Below are positions 18,927 through 31,165 of a stretch of 64,000 nucleotides of DNA, piece after piece. Location: NCBI GenBank assembly GCA_006386115.1, contig VFIW01000138.1, positions 1 through 64,000 on the forward strand. The letters are read 5' to 3'. The stretch's first letter is position 1. Each line of letters begins with the position of its first letter. Position numbers and translations under genes: made by a program. Below the pieces are notes generated by a model, which made no database searches, had not been told where the DNA came from, and saw nothing but the letters and a program-made list of their open reading frames with translations. This stretch comes from Globisporangium splendens. Taxonomy: Eukaryota; Oomycota; Peronosporomycetes; Pythiales; Pythiaceae.

Positions 18927-19540
18927 GCTTCCACCTCCAATTCTTTCTCTTTCGTGGGAATTTGCAGCCTGTTGATGCGGTAAAAAGATGCAGAAAACGC
19001 ACACACGCGTCTCTTCCTTGGAGAATGCTCTGCTGCGTCTCTTGCGTCTGCACTTGAGGTCCTTCACGCAGCGCGATCCACAGAGAGAGAGAGAGAAGCG
19101 CTTTCGCTTGGGCTTTTTCTTCCTTCTTTCGCGCTTTATGCTTTCGGTTTGTTCTCTTTCACAAAAAGGTGGCGCTTTGCACCAAGCTTCAGCATCGGAT
19201 TGATGCATTGTCAAAACGCACCAAGAATCGTATCAGAAATAGGAAGATTGCTTTATAGAAGTATACTTATTCTCTGTATTTGAATATGGTTAAGCAGTTC
19301 TTGAAAGTACATCTTCAGATATCGTAAAGGTCATGATTGACATCGTAATTACGCACCTGTCATTTCACATCCTTTTTACACTCCTCTCTATCCTGACGTT
19401 CATGCCATCGATCACATCTGGCAGGGTGATCTCTCTTCTTTGGCGCCATAATTGGCCACGACCTTTGCGAATGGGGCTAATCATTTGAAGATTTGCGCGC
19501 CAGTGCCCACTGCTCCATTCGCCTCCTCCGCTCATTAACT
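18927..19540. other. Divergent intergenic region between BSD copy 3 and a peroxiredoxin
   Basis: No supported coding sequence lies here. The region holds the upstream flank of the BSD copy (minus) and of the peroxiredoxin (plus), so it would act as a divergent promoter. A CT/GA-rich run (GAGAGAGAGAGAAG) lies near 19082-19096. A GCTCATT motif resembling the oomycete initiator sits just before the peroxiredoxin ATG, at about 19529-19535. Confidence 0.4.
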
Positions 19541-20173
19541 ATGGTGCTCACGATCCGCCGCCCCGCGCCAGCGTTCACTGCCGAAGCCGTGGTCGACGGC
19601 GAGTTCAAGACCGTGTCGCTGTCGGACTACAAGGGCAAGTACGTCGTGCTCTTCTTCTACCCACTGGACTTCACGTTCGTGTGTCCGACAGAGATCTGCG
19701 CGTTCTCGGACCGCATCGAGGACTTCAAGAAGCTCGGCGTCGAGGTGCTTGGCTGCTCGATCGACTCCAAGTTCACGCACTTGGCGTGGATCAACACCCC
19801 GCGCAAGAAGGGCGGTCTCGGTCCGATGAACATCCCGTTGATTGCCGATATCAACAAGGATTTGTGCACCAAGTACGAAGTGCTCGTGAAAGACGGTGAA
19901 GGCGACGTTGGTGTGGCGTTCCGTGGTCTGTTCATCATTGACCGCGAGGGTATCTTGCGCCAGATCACGATCAACGACTTGCCGATCGGCCGCAACGTCG
20001 ACGAAGTGCTGCGTCTGATCGAAGCGTTCCAGTACAACGAGGAGCACGGTGAAGTGTGCCCTGCAGGCTGGAAGAAGGGCAGCAAGGGCATGACCGCGAA
20101 CCCGACCGACTCGCTCAAGTACTTTGAGACGCTCGAGGAACCAGCGAGCAAGAAGCGCAAGACCGACGAATAA
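19541..20173 (+). CDS. Typical 2-Cys peroxiredoxin with a basic C-terminal extension
   Basis: The 210-residue protein reduces hydrogen peroxide and organic peroxides using thioredoxin-type donors. The peroxidatic cysteine is Cys48 in [10 protein letters not shown] and the resolving cysteine is Cys173 in [12 protein letters not shown] and the late YF (SLKYF) are present, the pair that marks eukaryotic peroxiredoxins sensitive to over-oxidation. I start at 19541 ([12 protein letters not shown]) because the second peroxiredoxin in this window starts at the same point ([12 protein letters not shown]); an upstream in-frame ATG at 19493 would add 16 residues. Relative to that paralog it has about 11 extra C-terminal residues ending [12 protein letters not shown], and KKRK resembles a monopartite nuclear localisation signal. 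No intron is seen. Confidence 0.95.
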   Translation: MVLTIRRPAPAFTAEAVVDGEFKTVSLSDYKGKYVVLFFYPLDFTFVCPTEICAFSDRIEDFKKLGVEVLGCSIDSKFTHLAWINTPRKKGGLGPMNIPLIADINKDLCTKYEVLVKDGEGDVGVAFRGLFIIDREGILRQITINDLPIGRNVDEVLRLIEAFQYNEEHGEVCPAGWKKGSKGMTANPTDSLKYFETLEEPASKKRKTDE

Positions 20174-20593
20174 ACGGAGCATTCGCTAGAGGGCTGATCG
20201 TGAGCAGGATGAAGATCGCATTGCGGTAAGAAGGTGTCGCCGTGCATTAAGCCCGCATTTATATAAACTAATATCCCACACAGGTTCATCACCACTCTGT
20301 TTGCTATTGTCCTCATGCCATTGGCACCATTTTCACGCCACTTTCCATCCACGAAGCCGCCACGATCCATTCATTTAGGTCGCACCCATGTCCCTCCTTC
20401 GTTGTGCGCCACACATCTCCATTTGGGAATGCTGTCCGACCCTCCAGCATATGGCACTATTGCCAGGGAGTCGAATGTAATTGTCACTAAACTGAACCAC
20501 AAATAGCTTTCTGTGTTGTCCATCTTTCATTGAGGCCACTATACAGAGGTAGTTGAAGGAAAAAGCAACTCGACATTCACTCGCACAACAAAT
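20174..20593. other. Intergenic, no supported gene
   Basis: This 420-base gap between two co-oriented genes has only short random open frames. It should contain the 3' end of the peroxiredoxin transcript and the promoter of the taspase gene. No clear initiator match was found close to the taspase ATG. Confidence 0.4.
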
Positions 20594-22110
20594 ATGGGCT
20601 GGCTCGTAGCTGTTCACATTGGCGCGGGGCGGTATGGCGCGCGCAACGAGGAGAAGTACCTCTCGCTCATGCGCGACGCGCTCGCGTGCGGAAGGAAACT
20701 GCTGCTGACTCAAGACTGTGACGAATGTGCGAATGTGCCGTCGCTAGCGGTGCTGGTCGCGACGCGGATGTTGCGTGTGTTTGAGCTCAGTGCGCTGACG
20801 AATGCCGGTCATGGCGCGAATCTGAATGAACTCGGACACGTGGAGTGCGAAGCGAGCGTCGTGTGCGGCAAGACGAGCCTCGTGGCGGTGTGCGCGAATG
20901 TGCGCGGCGTCGCAGAGCCGAGTGCGCTCGCGATGGGATTGCTCAGCCAGGCTGCGAAAGCAGAAGGACGAGGAGAAGAAAAAGACGACGATGGTGCGGA
21001 TTTGTCTGAGCGCACGAAGGAGTCACAGCAGTTCGCATTTGGACGTCAGGCTCCACTTGTCGTTGTTGGTGAGTATGCGCGGACGCTGGCGCATCAATTT
21101 GGACTGGAGATTGTGGCATCGGATGCCGATCTGGATGCATACCAGGTATGTAAGAGCATATGGAAAGTGCTGCAGGATTGGAGCAAGGACTCAGTTTTGA
21201 TGTTCTCACTTTCTTTGCGACAGGTGACAGCGAAAGCGGAAGCATACTGGAAGAAATGGCATGATCGCTTCCAAAGCGCTCATACCGGAGACATGGAAAG
21301 TAGCAACAACACAAAGCCTGGGCTTTCACAAAGTAAACAGCATCAACAAGATTTTCCAACGACGAAAGAGGAGACCGGCCAGGGTGTGGCTATGGACGAA
21401 GACATCGAGTTGCTGGACACTGTTGGCGCGATCTGTATGGATCCTGCCGGCAACATCGCGGCCGCTCTTTCCAGCGGTGGGATCGCGTACAAAGTACCTG
21501 GTCGTGTCGGGCTCGCTGGCTGCCCTCGTATTGGCTGCAATGCCTCCAACATTCGCGATAGTGGTCGAGATCGCAAGGCGCGGAAGCGCAAGCGCGAGTC
21601 TGCCGATGAAGCGACAGCAAGGAATGGCTTTGGCGTGGCATGTACGGGTCGTGGCGAGCATTTTATTCGAAGCGGATTCACGAGCATGCTCTCGCGGTCT
21701 CTGTCCAAGGGACGCACGCTGGAGAAAGCGTTCAGGTATGTTGTCATTGTGCATGAACATCGATCACACAGCCTTGCTAACTCGGTCGCACTTGCAGGAA
21801 AGCTTTCGTCGATGGAAAAGAAGAGAATGGAGACGTACCAATTGAAGGAGGCGTGCTGGCGCTTATGGTATCACGGTGTAATGAGGGCACGACCTTAACA
21901 CCACACGATGCAAGTAAGGCGACAACGTGCATGGATATTCAGCTCGGCGCTGCGTTCACGACGCCATGCATGGGTGTCGGCTTTCTGCATAGCAGCGACG
22001 GCGACGTGTCTCCACAGGTGCAGATTTTGCGGAAGCCGCCTGTATCGAAACAAGGAGAGAAGCACAGTGAACGCGAGCTCTCGACTCACGTATCATTCTT
22101 GCGTCTCTAG
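20594..22110 (+). CDS. Taspase-1-like threonine aspartase (Ntn hydrolase)
   Basis: The model is 20594-21145, 21224-21735 and 21798-22110 (458 residues), with two canonical introns. The protein belongs to the L-asparaginase-2/taspase family, made as a precursor that cuts itself before a threonine, which then becomes the nucleophile. The site is [19 protein letters not shown], with Thr250 as predicted nucleophile, followed by the family signature [14 protein letters not shown]. The N-terminus ([13 protein letters not shown]) fits the alpha subunit start, and the third exon gives GVLALMVSR and a C-terminal HVSFLRL resembling the taspase end. The loop between subunits is long, Lys/Gln/Glu-rich and variable, as in taspase. 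Animal taspase-1 cleaves MLL and TFIIA; oomycete substrates are unknown. Intron 1 is 78 nt, in frame and stop-free, so retention would insert 26 residues. Confidence 0.85.
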
Positions 22111-22199
22111 GTGTCAACGAATGAGTAAAGACGAAATGGCAGAAGCATCGACACCAAGCGTACAGAGTTTATAGATATTTACTTCACCCTCTTTCTTTC

Positions 22200-25100
22200 T
22201 TACTGCAATTCCAGGCGCTGCACGGTCTCGAGAAGCCACTCAAACTCGTGCTGCTGTGCGATGCGCCGCAAGATGCGCAGTGTCTCCTGCAATTCCTCCT
22301 TCGCGCCAGGCAAGTGGCCGTACGTGCCCGAGCACGTGCAGTACTCGCGCATTTTGTGTTCTGCGGGCAGGTGACATTTCTGGCAGTAGAGATCCTGCAG
22401 CTGGTATTGCACCGATTGCGCCTCGACCATCTCGACGAGCCGCTGCTCGAACGCGTGCTTGTCGTACAGCGCAAAGCACCGAGGGCAGTGCCACGACGAG
22501 ACAGCGCTGCTGGGATCTTGGTCTCCAGCGTCATCGCCATCGCTGGCATCAGGATTCGAGCGTGACGACGAACCTTTGAAGAGCTGCGGGTCACGACACA
22601 GGTCCACGGATCGGCACAGGTTGCAACATAAGCAGATGACGTCGGGCACCGCGAACGACAGCGACGGGTTCACAAACTGTGCGTCGTCCGAGAATTCGCT
22701 CACGTGCAACAATTTCAACAACGTGCGCCTCATTTTGCCCAATTGCGCCTCCACGCTCGGCTCCAATTGGAACACGGCGCTCACGAATTTCACCAACTCG
22801 AGTGCTGGGTGCTCCATGAGCAAGTGCGAGCCTGCAAACACCGGGAAGCTGTCGCGGTCCATGTTGTACGACTGGATCTCCGGGACGATTCGAAGCAGCT
22901 TCTCGGAGAAATAGGACGCCACGAGCCGCTGCGAGTACTTGGCAAGCGGACTGAGCTTCTTCTCGGCTTCATCGAGCACCTCTTCGTCCTCTTGCTCGTC
23001 GCCTTTGTTCGCCTGCGACGATGCTCCTGAGAGCAACTTGGCTCTTTCGCGTAGCTGAAACTCAGCACGTCGACGAATAAATTGGCCCACAAGGACGAGA
23101 AAGTACTCATCGATCCCCTTTGGCAGGTAGTTGGCGATGTTCCAATGGGAGATGATGTCCAACGGCGCATCGCCACTCGCTTGGTCGTCCTTCTCCTCTT
23201 CTTCTTCCGCGGCGTCCTGCTCACTCGCATTCTTGAGCAGGATACCGCCATAGTTCTCCGAGTCGAGGAAAAACAGATTGGAAAAGTACTACAGCAACAA
23301 ACAACCAGAACGTCAGCAAACCAGCATGTGACCTACACAACAGCATCGCACGACAACTCACCTTTTTGGGTGTGAAGCTCAGCACTTGGAACAGCTCGTT
23401 CGAGAGAACCGTCTGCAGGATAAACTGCAGATAGGTCTGCGCGTTCTTCATGTCCTGTTTCTTGGTGCAGAGAATGATTTTGCTAAAGTCGGCGAACACG
23501 ATTTGGCTCCCAAGACGTCGGAATTCCGCGAGCAACTGCAAGAAGAGCTTCTCCATCAGACGCTTCACCATCGCCTGGAGCCCTGGATCGTAGCACAGCG
23601 AATTGGACGAACACACCCACCGGTAAAATTGCTGCAGCAAGTGGTCAGCAAACTTGTTGCGACTCGTGAGGAAGTCCTTAAACAGCGTCGTCACAAGCAG
23701 ACGAAGCAATCGGAACGCTTCCTGGCAAGGTTCCTCGGTTTCTCCTGACGCCACGCCACTTTTCGCACCAGCAGCATTCGCACCGCTTGCATCGTCAGTG
23801 TCAAAGTCAATCTCCATCTGATGCGCGCCACCGATGCCCTCGATGCTCTGAATCTGCGCGGCAACCAGAATTGCATTCACCGCAAGTCCGTCTAATTCCA
23901 GTTCGACGCAGATGTCAGGGTAGGAACCCTTGTCACACACGACGGCAGACGTGTCGGTCCGGTGTGTTGCGTTAGCCTTGCCGTGCTGAGCCTTTGCGAG
24001 AAGCGAATCGCTAAACAGGTGCTGATACTGCTCTTGTTCTTTGCCGCCAAGGTCAGGCACCGAACTCGGCGAATGCCACCACAAATGCTTGTTCTTCGTT
24101 AAGATTCGCGAATACAAAGTATCGAGAATAGCGATCGAGTGATCACCAGTGAAGTTTCCGACAGGCAAATGCGCATATCGCGCACAGTCCAGCACTTCCT
24201 GGAAGTACTGCGCCATTTCAAAGCACCGTGCAATCATCTTCTCGCTCATGATCTTTCGCCAGGTGAGTGCAGGGAAGAGCGTGTCTTCCTCATTCCATGG
24301 CAGCATCGCCATCGGGAAACTGTGCAGACCTTGCATCTTCTCACGCAGACGCTTCGTCGATGGAATGCAAGTCTGCGCGATCACGATTGTCGGCTTCGCC
24401 GTCATCTGTTTGTTGGATGCGAGCCGTGCGAGCGCCGAATTCACACCAGAGAATGCATCCTGAACCGATTTCACGACGTGGGTCTTGAACGAGCAACTTT
24501 GCATCATCACACTTTCCACTCCTTCTTCCACCGAACCTTGAAGCAACTGGTCAAAATAATGTTCCAGATCGGATCCACGCGCCTTCACGTTCGAGACTGG
24601 GTCGACGTACCATACCGTGGCATCTCCTTCGCATCTGTCGCTACTGCTGTCTTCGCCCGCGTCCTTCAAAACGACCAGCCCAAGAATTGCACGGTTTTTC
24701 TGCTGAGAAAAGTACAGCAAGACCCGACGCATCAAAGGCGCAGGGATGCTACCTGAAGTACCTTGGTACAGATCAACCAGGTACGGCACCTGAGCTGTTG
24801 ACTGGAACTGCAAGTCGCTGAATTCGTACTCTTGATTCGTTCCCGAATGGTGAGGATTGACAACTTTGACGACGCAACCGAGACTGCAGACTGCACGCGT
24901 CAATGCAGATACCTGAAGCTCGTACACGCCTTTGATGACTGGATCATTCAAGATCTGGTTCAGTTCTTTGTGGTTTTGCTGGAACTGCTGCTCGCTGACC
25001 ATGATCTCGACAACTGGCTGCGGTTTCGACGAGAGATGAGGAATCACTCGTAGAACTCGTCGCGTGAATAATGGCAGATCCGTGAAGATGTGGCTGTCCG

Positions 25101-28100
25101 CTTCGTCGCATGCCAAGTAAAACACACGAGGCATCTTCAAAGTAATGCGATGCAGCATTTGCGATTGTGTCGTGATCACCCAGCACGTGAAGTGACCGTC
25201 TTGCTCTTGCTGCACTTCGACGATCTGCCAAAACTCGCGGTGCAACGCGCTGGCGGTGTTAAGAACGAAGTTCTCCATGCTGATTCTACCTCCAGTGGTG
25301 CGAGACGCAGTCATGGTTTGGTGGCGTTTTGCACTCGGTCCGATCGATCCAATTTCGATCATGGAGTTGCTGCCAGCAATGTCGCGAGCACGCTCTTCAC
25401 GCTGGCGTTTGCGCTTGACAAGCAGCGTCTTCCACTTGGCTTTTCGGTTCTTCAACCATTCGGAGAACGCGACTTCTCCGAGTTTTACTGGTGCAGCAGG
25501 AACCATTTCGACGTCTTCAATTGGATCTTGCTCCGCTGCTGACGCGTCACTGCTCGCTTCGTTTAGTTCTTCGGTCGACTCTGCACTGCTATTCCCACTC
25601 TCAGCTGCGCGCTTTCGCTTTTGTTTCAGTGACAACAACTTGCTCGATCGATCGCTTGGTTTCTTCCCCAACGCCAAATCCTCCAAATCAATGAGTTGCG
25701 CGATATAGTCTTCGTTCGCATTGGCCTTATCTTTCTTCGTATGAGTCACGAATTTTGCAAGCGATCCTTGCTGGTGCTTGGCATTTCTCTCTCGAACCTG
25801 CTTCCGCATCCAGTCAGGCAGTTCAATGCGCGGTACAGGATTTTTCACATTCTGGAAAGCAGCAGGGAGGGAAATGATTTTCTGAATCGTCGACGCAAAT
25901 CTTCCGCGGTAGTATTCCCAATCCAGAATGGCGCGAATGTCAAAATCCTGCAAATTCGGATCCTTGAGCCATTTCTTCAGAAAATGACGCTTCACGGCTT
26001 CTTCCGCAGAGAAAATGGCCGTCGGGATAGCTCGCTCCGTCACTTTCTCGCCGTAGGGTTTCGCTGCAATGATCATTTTGCACGTCAGACCTCTGTCTTT
26101 GACCATGCTTTCGCCGAGAAATTCACTCAGTCGCTTCGCCGTGGTAATCGAAGTGGACTTCTGGCCTTCGTACTCCTCAAGTTTGCCGGACATGCTCTTG
26201 TTTTCAGTAATCAGCTCCATCAGTTCCTCATTGTCCATGGACTTTCCTTTCGTGTCGATCACATCAAGCCAGCGGTTTGCGCATTTTGCGACGGACGCAT
26301 AGCACTCTTCCAGATTCTCGCCATCCAAGAAACACTCGAACACTTGGCTCTGGAATGCCTTGATGAGCTGCAATTCACCACGTCGCTTCAACTCAAAACC
26401 CTTCAGCTCAGCCAACGAATGGTCAAAGTTGAACACTGCATAACGCTTCTTGAGAAGCCGACCTTCTTCGGTAGAAGCAGGCAAAACCATGGCTTTGTAA
26501 GGTCCATCGACTTCAAAGAGAATCGAACACTCCTGGTGGGTCTTGTACTTGCCCGTCTCTGGGTCCAGCTCATGATACTGCGGATTCGTAAACTTGGCAT
26601 TCACATCGGCGTTCAGCATCACACACGGGTACGAAATGCTTCGCGAGCTCCCGTCATTCAGCTTGAATGAGAACGTTTCGGGGAAGGACGCCGGGAGAAT
26701 CGCCCAAATGCCATCGGTATCCAATTCAAGCGGACGGCCAATTTGCTCAACTAATTGACGAGCGCCTGTGATAATGTTCGAGCCTGTGTGTGTCACAATA
26801 CCAGCCATTTCCATCGAGTGCCAACGTGCACCCTTCCGCATGACATACCCGTAGAACGAGTTCAAAATACACTTGTGTGCCAACTGCAGCGAGTCGTACA
26901 CGAGGCATTTGTTCTGGGCTTCGATTTTCGCGAGCAGATCATTCTGTGCTTCCGCTTGAGCCTGCTTCTTTTTCCACGTCTTGGTGAGATTCTTGTAGTC
27001 GTATCGGCGATCACGGAATGCTCGCACCGTGTTGACGTAGAACGGATTTTCACGCATGCACACAGTAGCAGCACGCTTTTCTTGCTCAGTGATCTTGGTT
27101 CTCTTGTACACGCTCGAGCAATAGCTTTTGAAACGCTGCTTGATCAGTTGTTCTTGTCGATCTTCATTCAACTGCCCGAATGGCACCATCCGCGTAGTGT
27201 TGTTGCCATTCTCTCCACCAAACTTGCTTGATCCTCCTCCTGCGATAGCGCCTCCTTGAGGTCCGACGGGGAAATTTTCATATTCAAGCTGCGTCTTGAT
27301 CGAAAAATACTCTGGACGCGTCGCTGGGTAGAAGTCGCCTCGCCACACCCAGTCCATATCACGCTGACACGACTCATCTTTATCCTTCACGGCCGACTTG
27401 CCGCATTCCGTATTGTAAACGCACGTCGCACAATCGGCTTCGTTGACGATAGCACACGGCTGGAGACGATTTGTCAAGATGATATTCGGGTACATCGCAG
27501 CGACATCCAAGTGGTAGATCAACGGCTTTTCTTTTCGCGTGGGTCGATCTCGAAGTGCCTCCAGTTGGCCAACGATTTTCGCCTTCACTTCGTCGTAGTT
27601 GGCGACGCGGTCAAGCGCGACATCCATTTCCACGACCAATGAGAAGCGTAGATCACGATCGATATTGTCGATCAGCTGCTGGAATGCACTGGGCACGAGG
27701 TTGAAGTCGTACAGGAAGTCTGCACGGAACACACCGGATTCTAGACACTCGACGTGGCCACCAACATAGGTCTCGCTCTCGACGAGGTGGCCCTTGTAGA
27801 ACTTCTCCTGGTGAGCCGAACTCTGTTTGTTCGGGCAAATGATGCCTCCTTCAAAAGCTTCCACCATAAGAAGAGCTTCACACAGCGTACCAGAACCCTT
27901 GCGGAGCACGTCTTCACTTCCCAACGGAATGATCGTACACAGCGAGAACACGAACAAGTGCACGTACTTCTCATAGAGATAGAACGTCGCGACAGCATCA
28001 GAGACCGAGTACGACGCCATCTTGAGCGGATCGTCGCGCGCGAGCGGCAGCATATCTTCAGCATCCACTTCGACTGGGTCGTATCCAAGTTTATACTTCG

Positions 28101-29538
28101 TCACAGCTTTCAGACCCTGGCTACCTTGCGGCAGGTACGAGTCGCGCTTCACCCAGCAAAACGCATCCATGTGCACACTCGATCGACCGCGGTACTCTCC
28201 ACTGCGGATGTCGAGCGAGATCCCAATCTCGTCGGCCATGTTGATCCCATGGAACTTTGAGCGCGCATCAATGAACGGCCAATCGAAGAAGTCACCGTTA
28301 TAGGTCACGAAGATGTGCGGCTGTGCGTCGACGATATGCTCGAAGAAGCGCTTGAGCAGTTGCTCTTCGTTCTCCTCATTAAACACGATGAACGGCCCCG
28401 GATAGTCCTTCTTCGGAGTATACTCAAAATCCTGGATATCTTCTGACACGAACTCGCGATTCACGATCAGATACCCCTGGCGATCGATCATGTACGAGAT
28501 CATATAGATCTGGTCAAATTGCGCATCGGGGAACTTCAACGGCAGCTTGGTGGTTTCAATATCGAATGCGCACACGACAGGTTCGGCTTTGTCGACCATG
28601 TCTGGCAGTCGTTTGATGTCGGACGGAGCGTACGGAGATGCTGGATCGTAGTTCACATGGTACCACGCGCCGACGCGAATGTTCAGGTCAATGGCGACAC
28701 GCATGGAGTAGGGCACATCGTACTCGCGCAACCCCAACAGAGCCGACTCGCTTTCGTCCATGCCGCTGCGAGATAAAGTTAGACTGTCGCCACCGAAAAG
28801 ATGGTCCTCTTCGTTCACTTGCTCGCGGGTTCCCTGCAGTTCGTAGGCTTGACGCGCCTTTTGCTGAGCCTGGTTCTTCTCCACAATCGGAGCCAGCGCT
28901 TGCTTGACCGTGACGAGATCCGACACGGTGTAGAAACTCAGCTTCACGTACATCGCCTTCTTCCCACTCAAGTGGTTGGGCATATCGAGATCCTCTTTAG
29001 ATACACGCTCGGCTTTCGCGATGAGCCCTTCAAACTTGCGCAGACAGTACGCGATGACTTCTTGCGATCGATTCTCCTCGGGCCGCACAAACAGGTACGG
29101 CTGGTAGATCACCCGCGTCTTGAACGCCTTGCCATCCTGCTCCAAAAAGTACAATTCCACCGCGCTCACTTCAAATTTGCCCTCGGTCGGGTCCAAGATG
29201 GAACACGCGCGCAGGTTCAGCAGCCATCCGAGCTTCGGATCCCTTTCATTCACATTCGCGCTGCTGCTGCTGATGGCACTTGTCGTTATCTCACCACTGC
29301 TGGTGTCCTGTTGCTCCTGCTCAATCAGCTCCGGGAGCAGGTGGAACCCGAACTTTTTGTCGAGCGCGTCGCCCTTCTTCAGCATGAACTGCTTGGCGTC
29401 CGTCATGCTGCGGTTGCCGCCGCGGTTGCTCTGCGCGTTTGCGCGCGCTCCCTGCGAGTTGCGTGCCCACGCCGAGCCCCCCGACAGCGCGCGCCGGTAC
29501 TGGTTGCCGCCATTATTGCCGCCATTGCGCTGCGCCAT
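22200..29538 (-). CDS. POL2: DNA polymerase epsilon catalytic subunit
   Basis: The model is 23362-29538 joined to 22200-23288 (73-nt intron), giving about 2421 residues, slightly longer than human POLE. It replicates the leading strand in the nucleus. The N-terminal exonuclease has FDIETT (Asp326/Glu328) and YNGDFFDWPF. The polymerase has motif A LDVAAMYPNIILTNRLQP (Asp678), motif B region NSFYGYVMRKGARW, and motif C LELDTDGIWAILP (Asp940/Asp942), the DTD form typical of epsilon. The C-terminal half carries the inactive second polymerase fold, and the last exon has paired cysteine motifs (CLCCNLC, WHCPRC, CQKCHLP, CTC) that bind metal and the accessory subunits. I start at 29538 (MAQRNGGNNGG); another ATG at 29625 would add 29 residues. 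The N-terminus is Asn/Gly/Gln-rich and probably disordered. Confidence 0.95.
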
Positions 29539-30479
29539 GCTGACGTCCCTCCTCGTAGCTTCTGAGCTGTTGCGAGAGGAATGCGGAATGCTGCTGGATA
29601 AAAAAATGGCGGGAGCGCCTCTCACTAAAAATGGCGCGCCAACAGCAAAACCTCTAGTGAAGCATATGCGGATATAGAGGGTAATGGATATCGTACATAA
29701 GGGTGTGATATTTGAAAAATGTTTATATGTGGTACTCAGACTTATTGTTGGAATTTGTGATGTGGGTTTAAATGTAGTATATATGGAGAGACGTGGTACT
29801 TATGAGTGAGACGCTAAAAATCCTTGGTCGGATCAATTTCTTGCAATGACCAAGACCGAGACTTCACTTGCACATAGCACTCGATAGGACAATTGGAGAA
29901 GGTACCGCAAATTTGCATGGAGGCTGCTGCGAGGAAGTAAATACAAGTAAGTGCGTTGGGAGGCGAGAAATGATCTCAATGCCAACGAATGAGTGTGTTC
30001 CAGTTGCTTTCATGTCTGGCGATGAGGACGCATTCTGATGTCCCTTGATGTGGATGTGTGTTTCTTCAAACGCTTTGATGTGGTGTGTTTCATCAATGCA
30101 AGCTGTGATTCAGGCGCATCATGGAGAGATGCTTTGCATTCTATTGTTCGGTTCCTGCTTGTGGAAGAGTGAGGGAGTGTATCTTGCAAAGCTACGACAT
30201 CGCCGCGAATCCTTCTACAAGACATCTTGCAGACAGTGACAAAGCAGGAGACGAACAACATCAGAAAAGATCCGAGGGCGAAATGTTGCTGACTCTTTGC
30301 TGCAAACTGCGTCTTGGGATAAAGTGGTAAAGTGCGAGCTCTTCTTTTTGCATTCGTATCTAGACACTGTCGATGGCTCTAAATTACTAGTGCTGTGACG
30401 CTTGGATTTAGCAATGAGCGTTTTAGACCGGAGTGTGGATATGAGTATGAGAACGTGGTGCTTTGTGAGGACGCTGATA
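29539..30479. other. Intergenic, no supported gene
   Basis: Only short open frames on both strands are present, none with family features. The left part is the upstream flank of POL2. The sequence becomes AT-richer from 29640 to 29800. The right border is where similarity to the BSD 3' segment begins. Confidence 0.4.
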
Positions 30480-31165
30480 TTGTACTGATGTTGGCGTGTA
30501 TGGAGGCAGATGCTCGAAAGTCAGCGTCGACAAAGTCATCGTCAAGCGATGGCGGCGAAAGCTAGATCGAGCTGGACGAGCGGAGAGATCAACAGGCTCC
30601 GCTGTCGACGTCGTCCTCAATTCCAGAAGGCAAGCCAGCGACTGTTGCTACTGATGCTGCTGCTCAAGTGAAAACCACCGCTGCTGCGACGGATGATGAG
30701 GAAGAACTGGACTGGGGCGACGACGACTTGATCCCTGAAGAAGCACCGAGCAACGATGAAGCGAGCACAGCGGAAGCAGTGCCAGCGTTCCACGAAGAGC
30801 CAAAGAAACGTGCTGGCGACTGGGGCGAGTGGGATTAAATAGCTGGAGCCACGTAGGTTGTCCATGGTTGTGACGCCTGGACTCTCATTGATTTGCGTCT
30901 TTTGTGTATTTGCGGTTCTCTACTGTATATGTGCCTTGTGTTGGGGATTGCGATACAAACCAACGACCAAGGTCAACAAGGAACTGCAGTGTATATAACT
31001 TATCTGTGAGCGACAAACTAGGCTTGTTCTTCCTCCTCGCGATATGAAGCTGGGATACTGATGCCATTTTCTCGTTAAAGGATTTGAGAAAACGAGCGCA
31101 AGGCGAGTGGAGGGTGCAGCGACGGCAGGTAGGCTTGGAAGTCTTCGTTGCTAGCTCTTCTCGTC
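30480..31165. repeat. Segmental duplication, copy B (inverted relative to 440-1150)
   Basis: This covers the BSD tail fragment, the short convergent intergenic segment and the last coding bases of CDC25. The reverse complement matches 440-1150. Here the CDC25 side is functional-looking and the BSD side is broken; in copy A the situation is the reverse, though that BSD copy has lesions too. Confidence 0.75.
30485..30837 (+). pseudogene. BSD-domain protein gene fragment, copy 2 (acidic tail only)
   Basis: The plus strand encodes EADARKSASTKSSSSDGGES, then a TAG where copy 1 has tryptophan, then IELDERR and a near-identical acidic tail ending AGDWGEWD with stop at 30837. The BSD core and all 5' exons are absent. 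The fragment converges on the intact CDC25 gene. It is part of the inverted segmental duplication with 440-1150. Confidence 0.75.

Noticed and set aside
19535..20182. Long minus-strand frame opposite peroxiredoxin 1 (also 51960-52748 opposite peroxiredoxin 2).
   Set aside because: Antisense shadows caused by codon bias. The sense frames carry all peroxiredoxin motifs.
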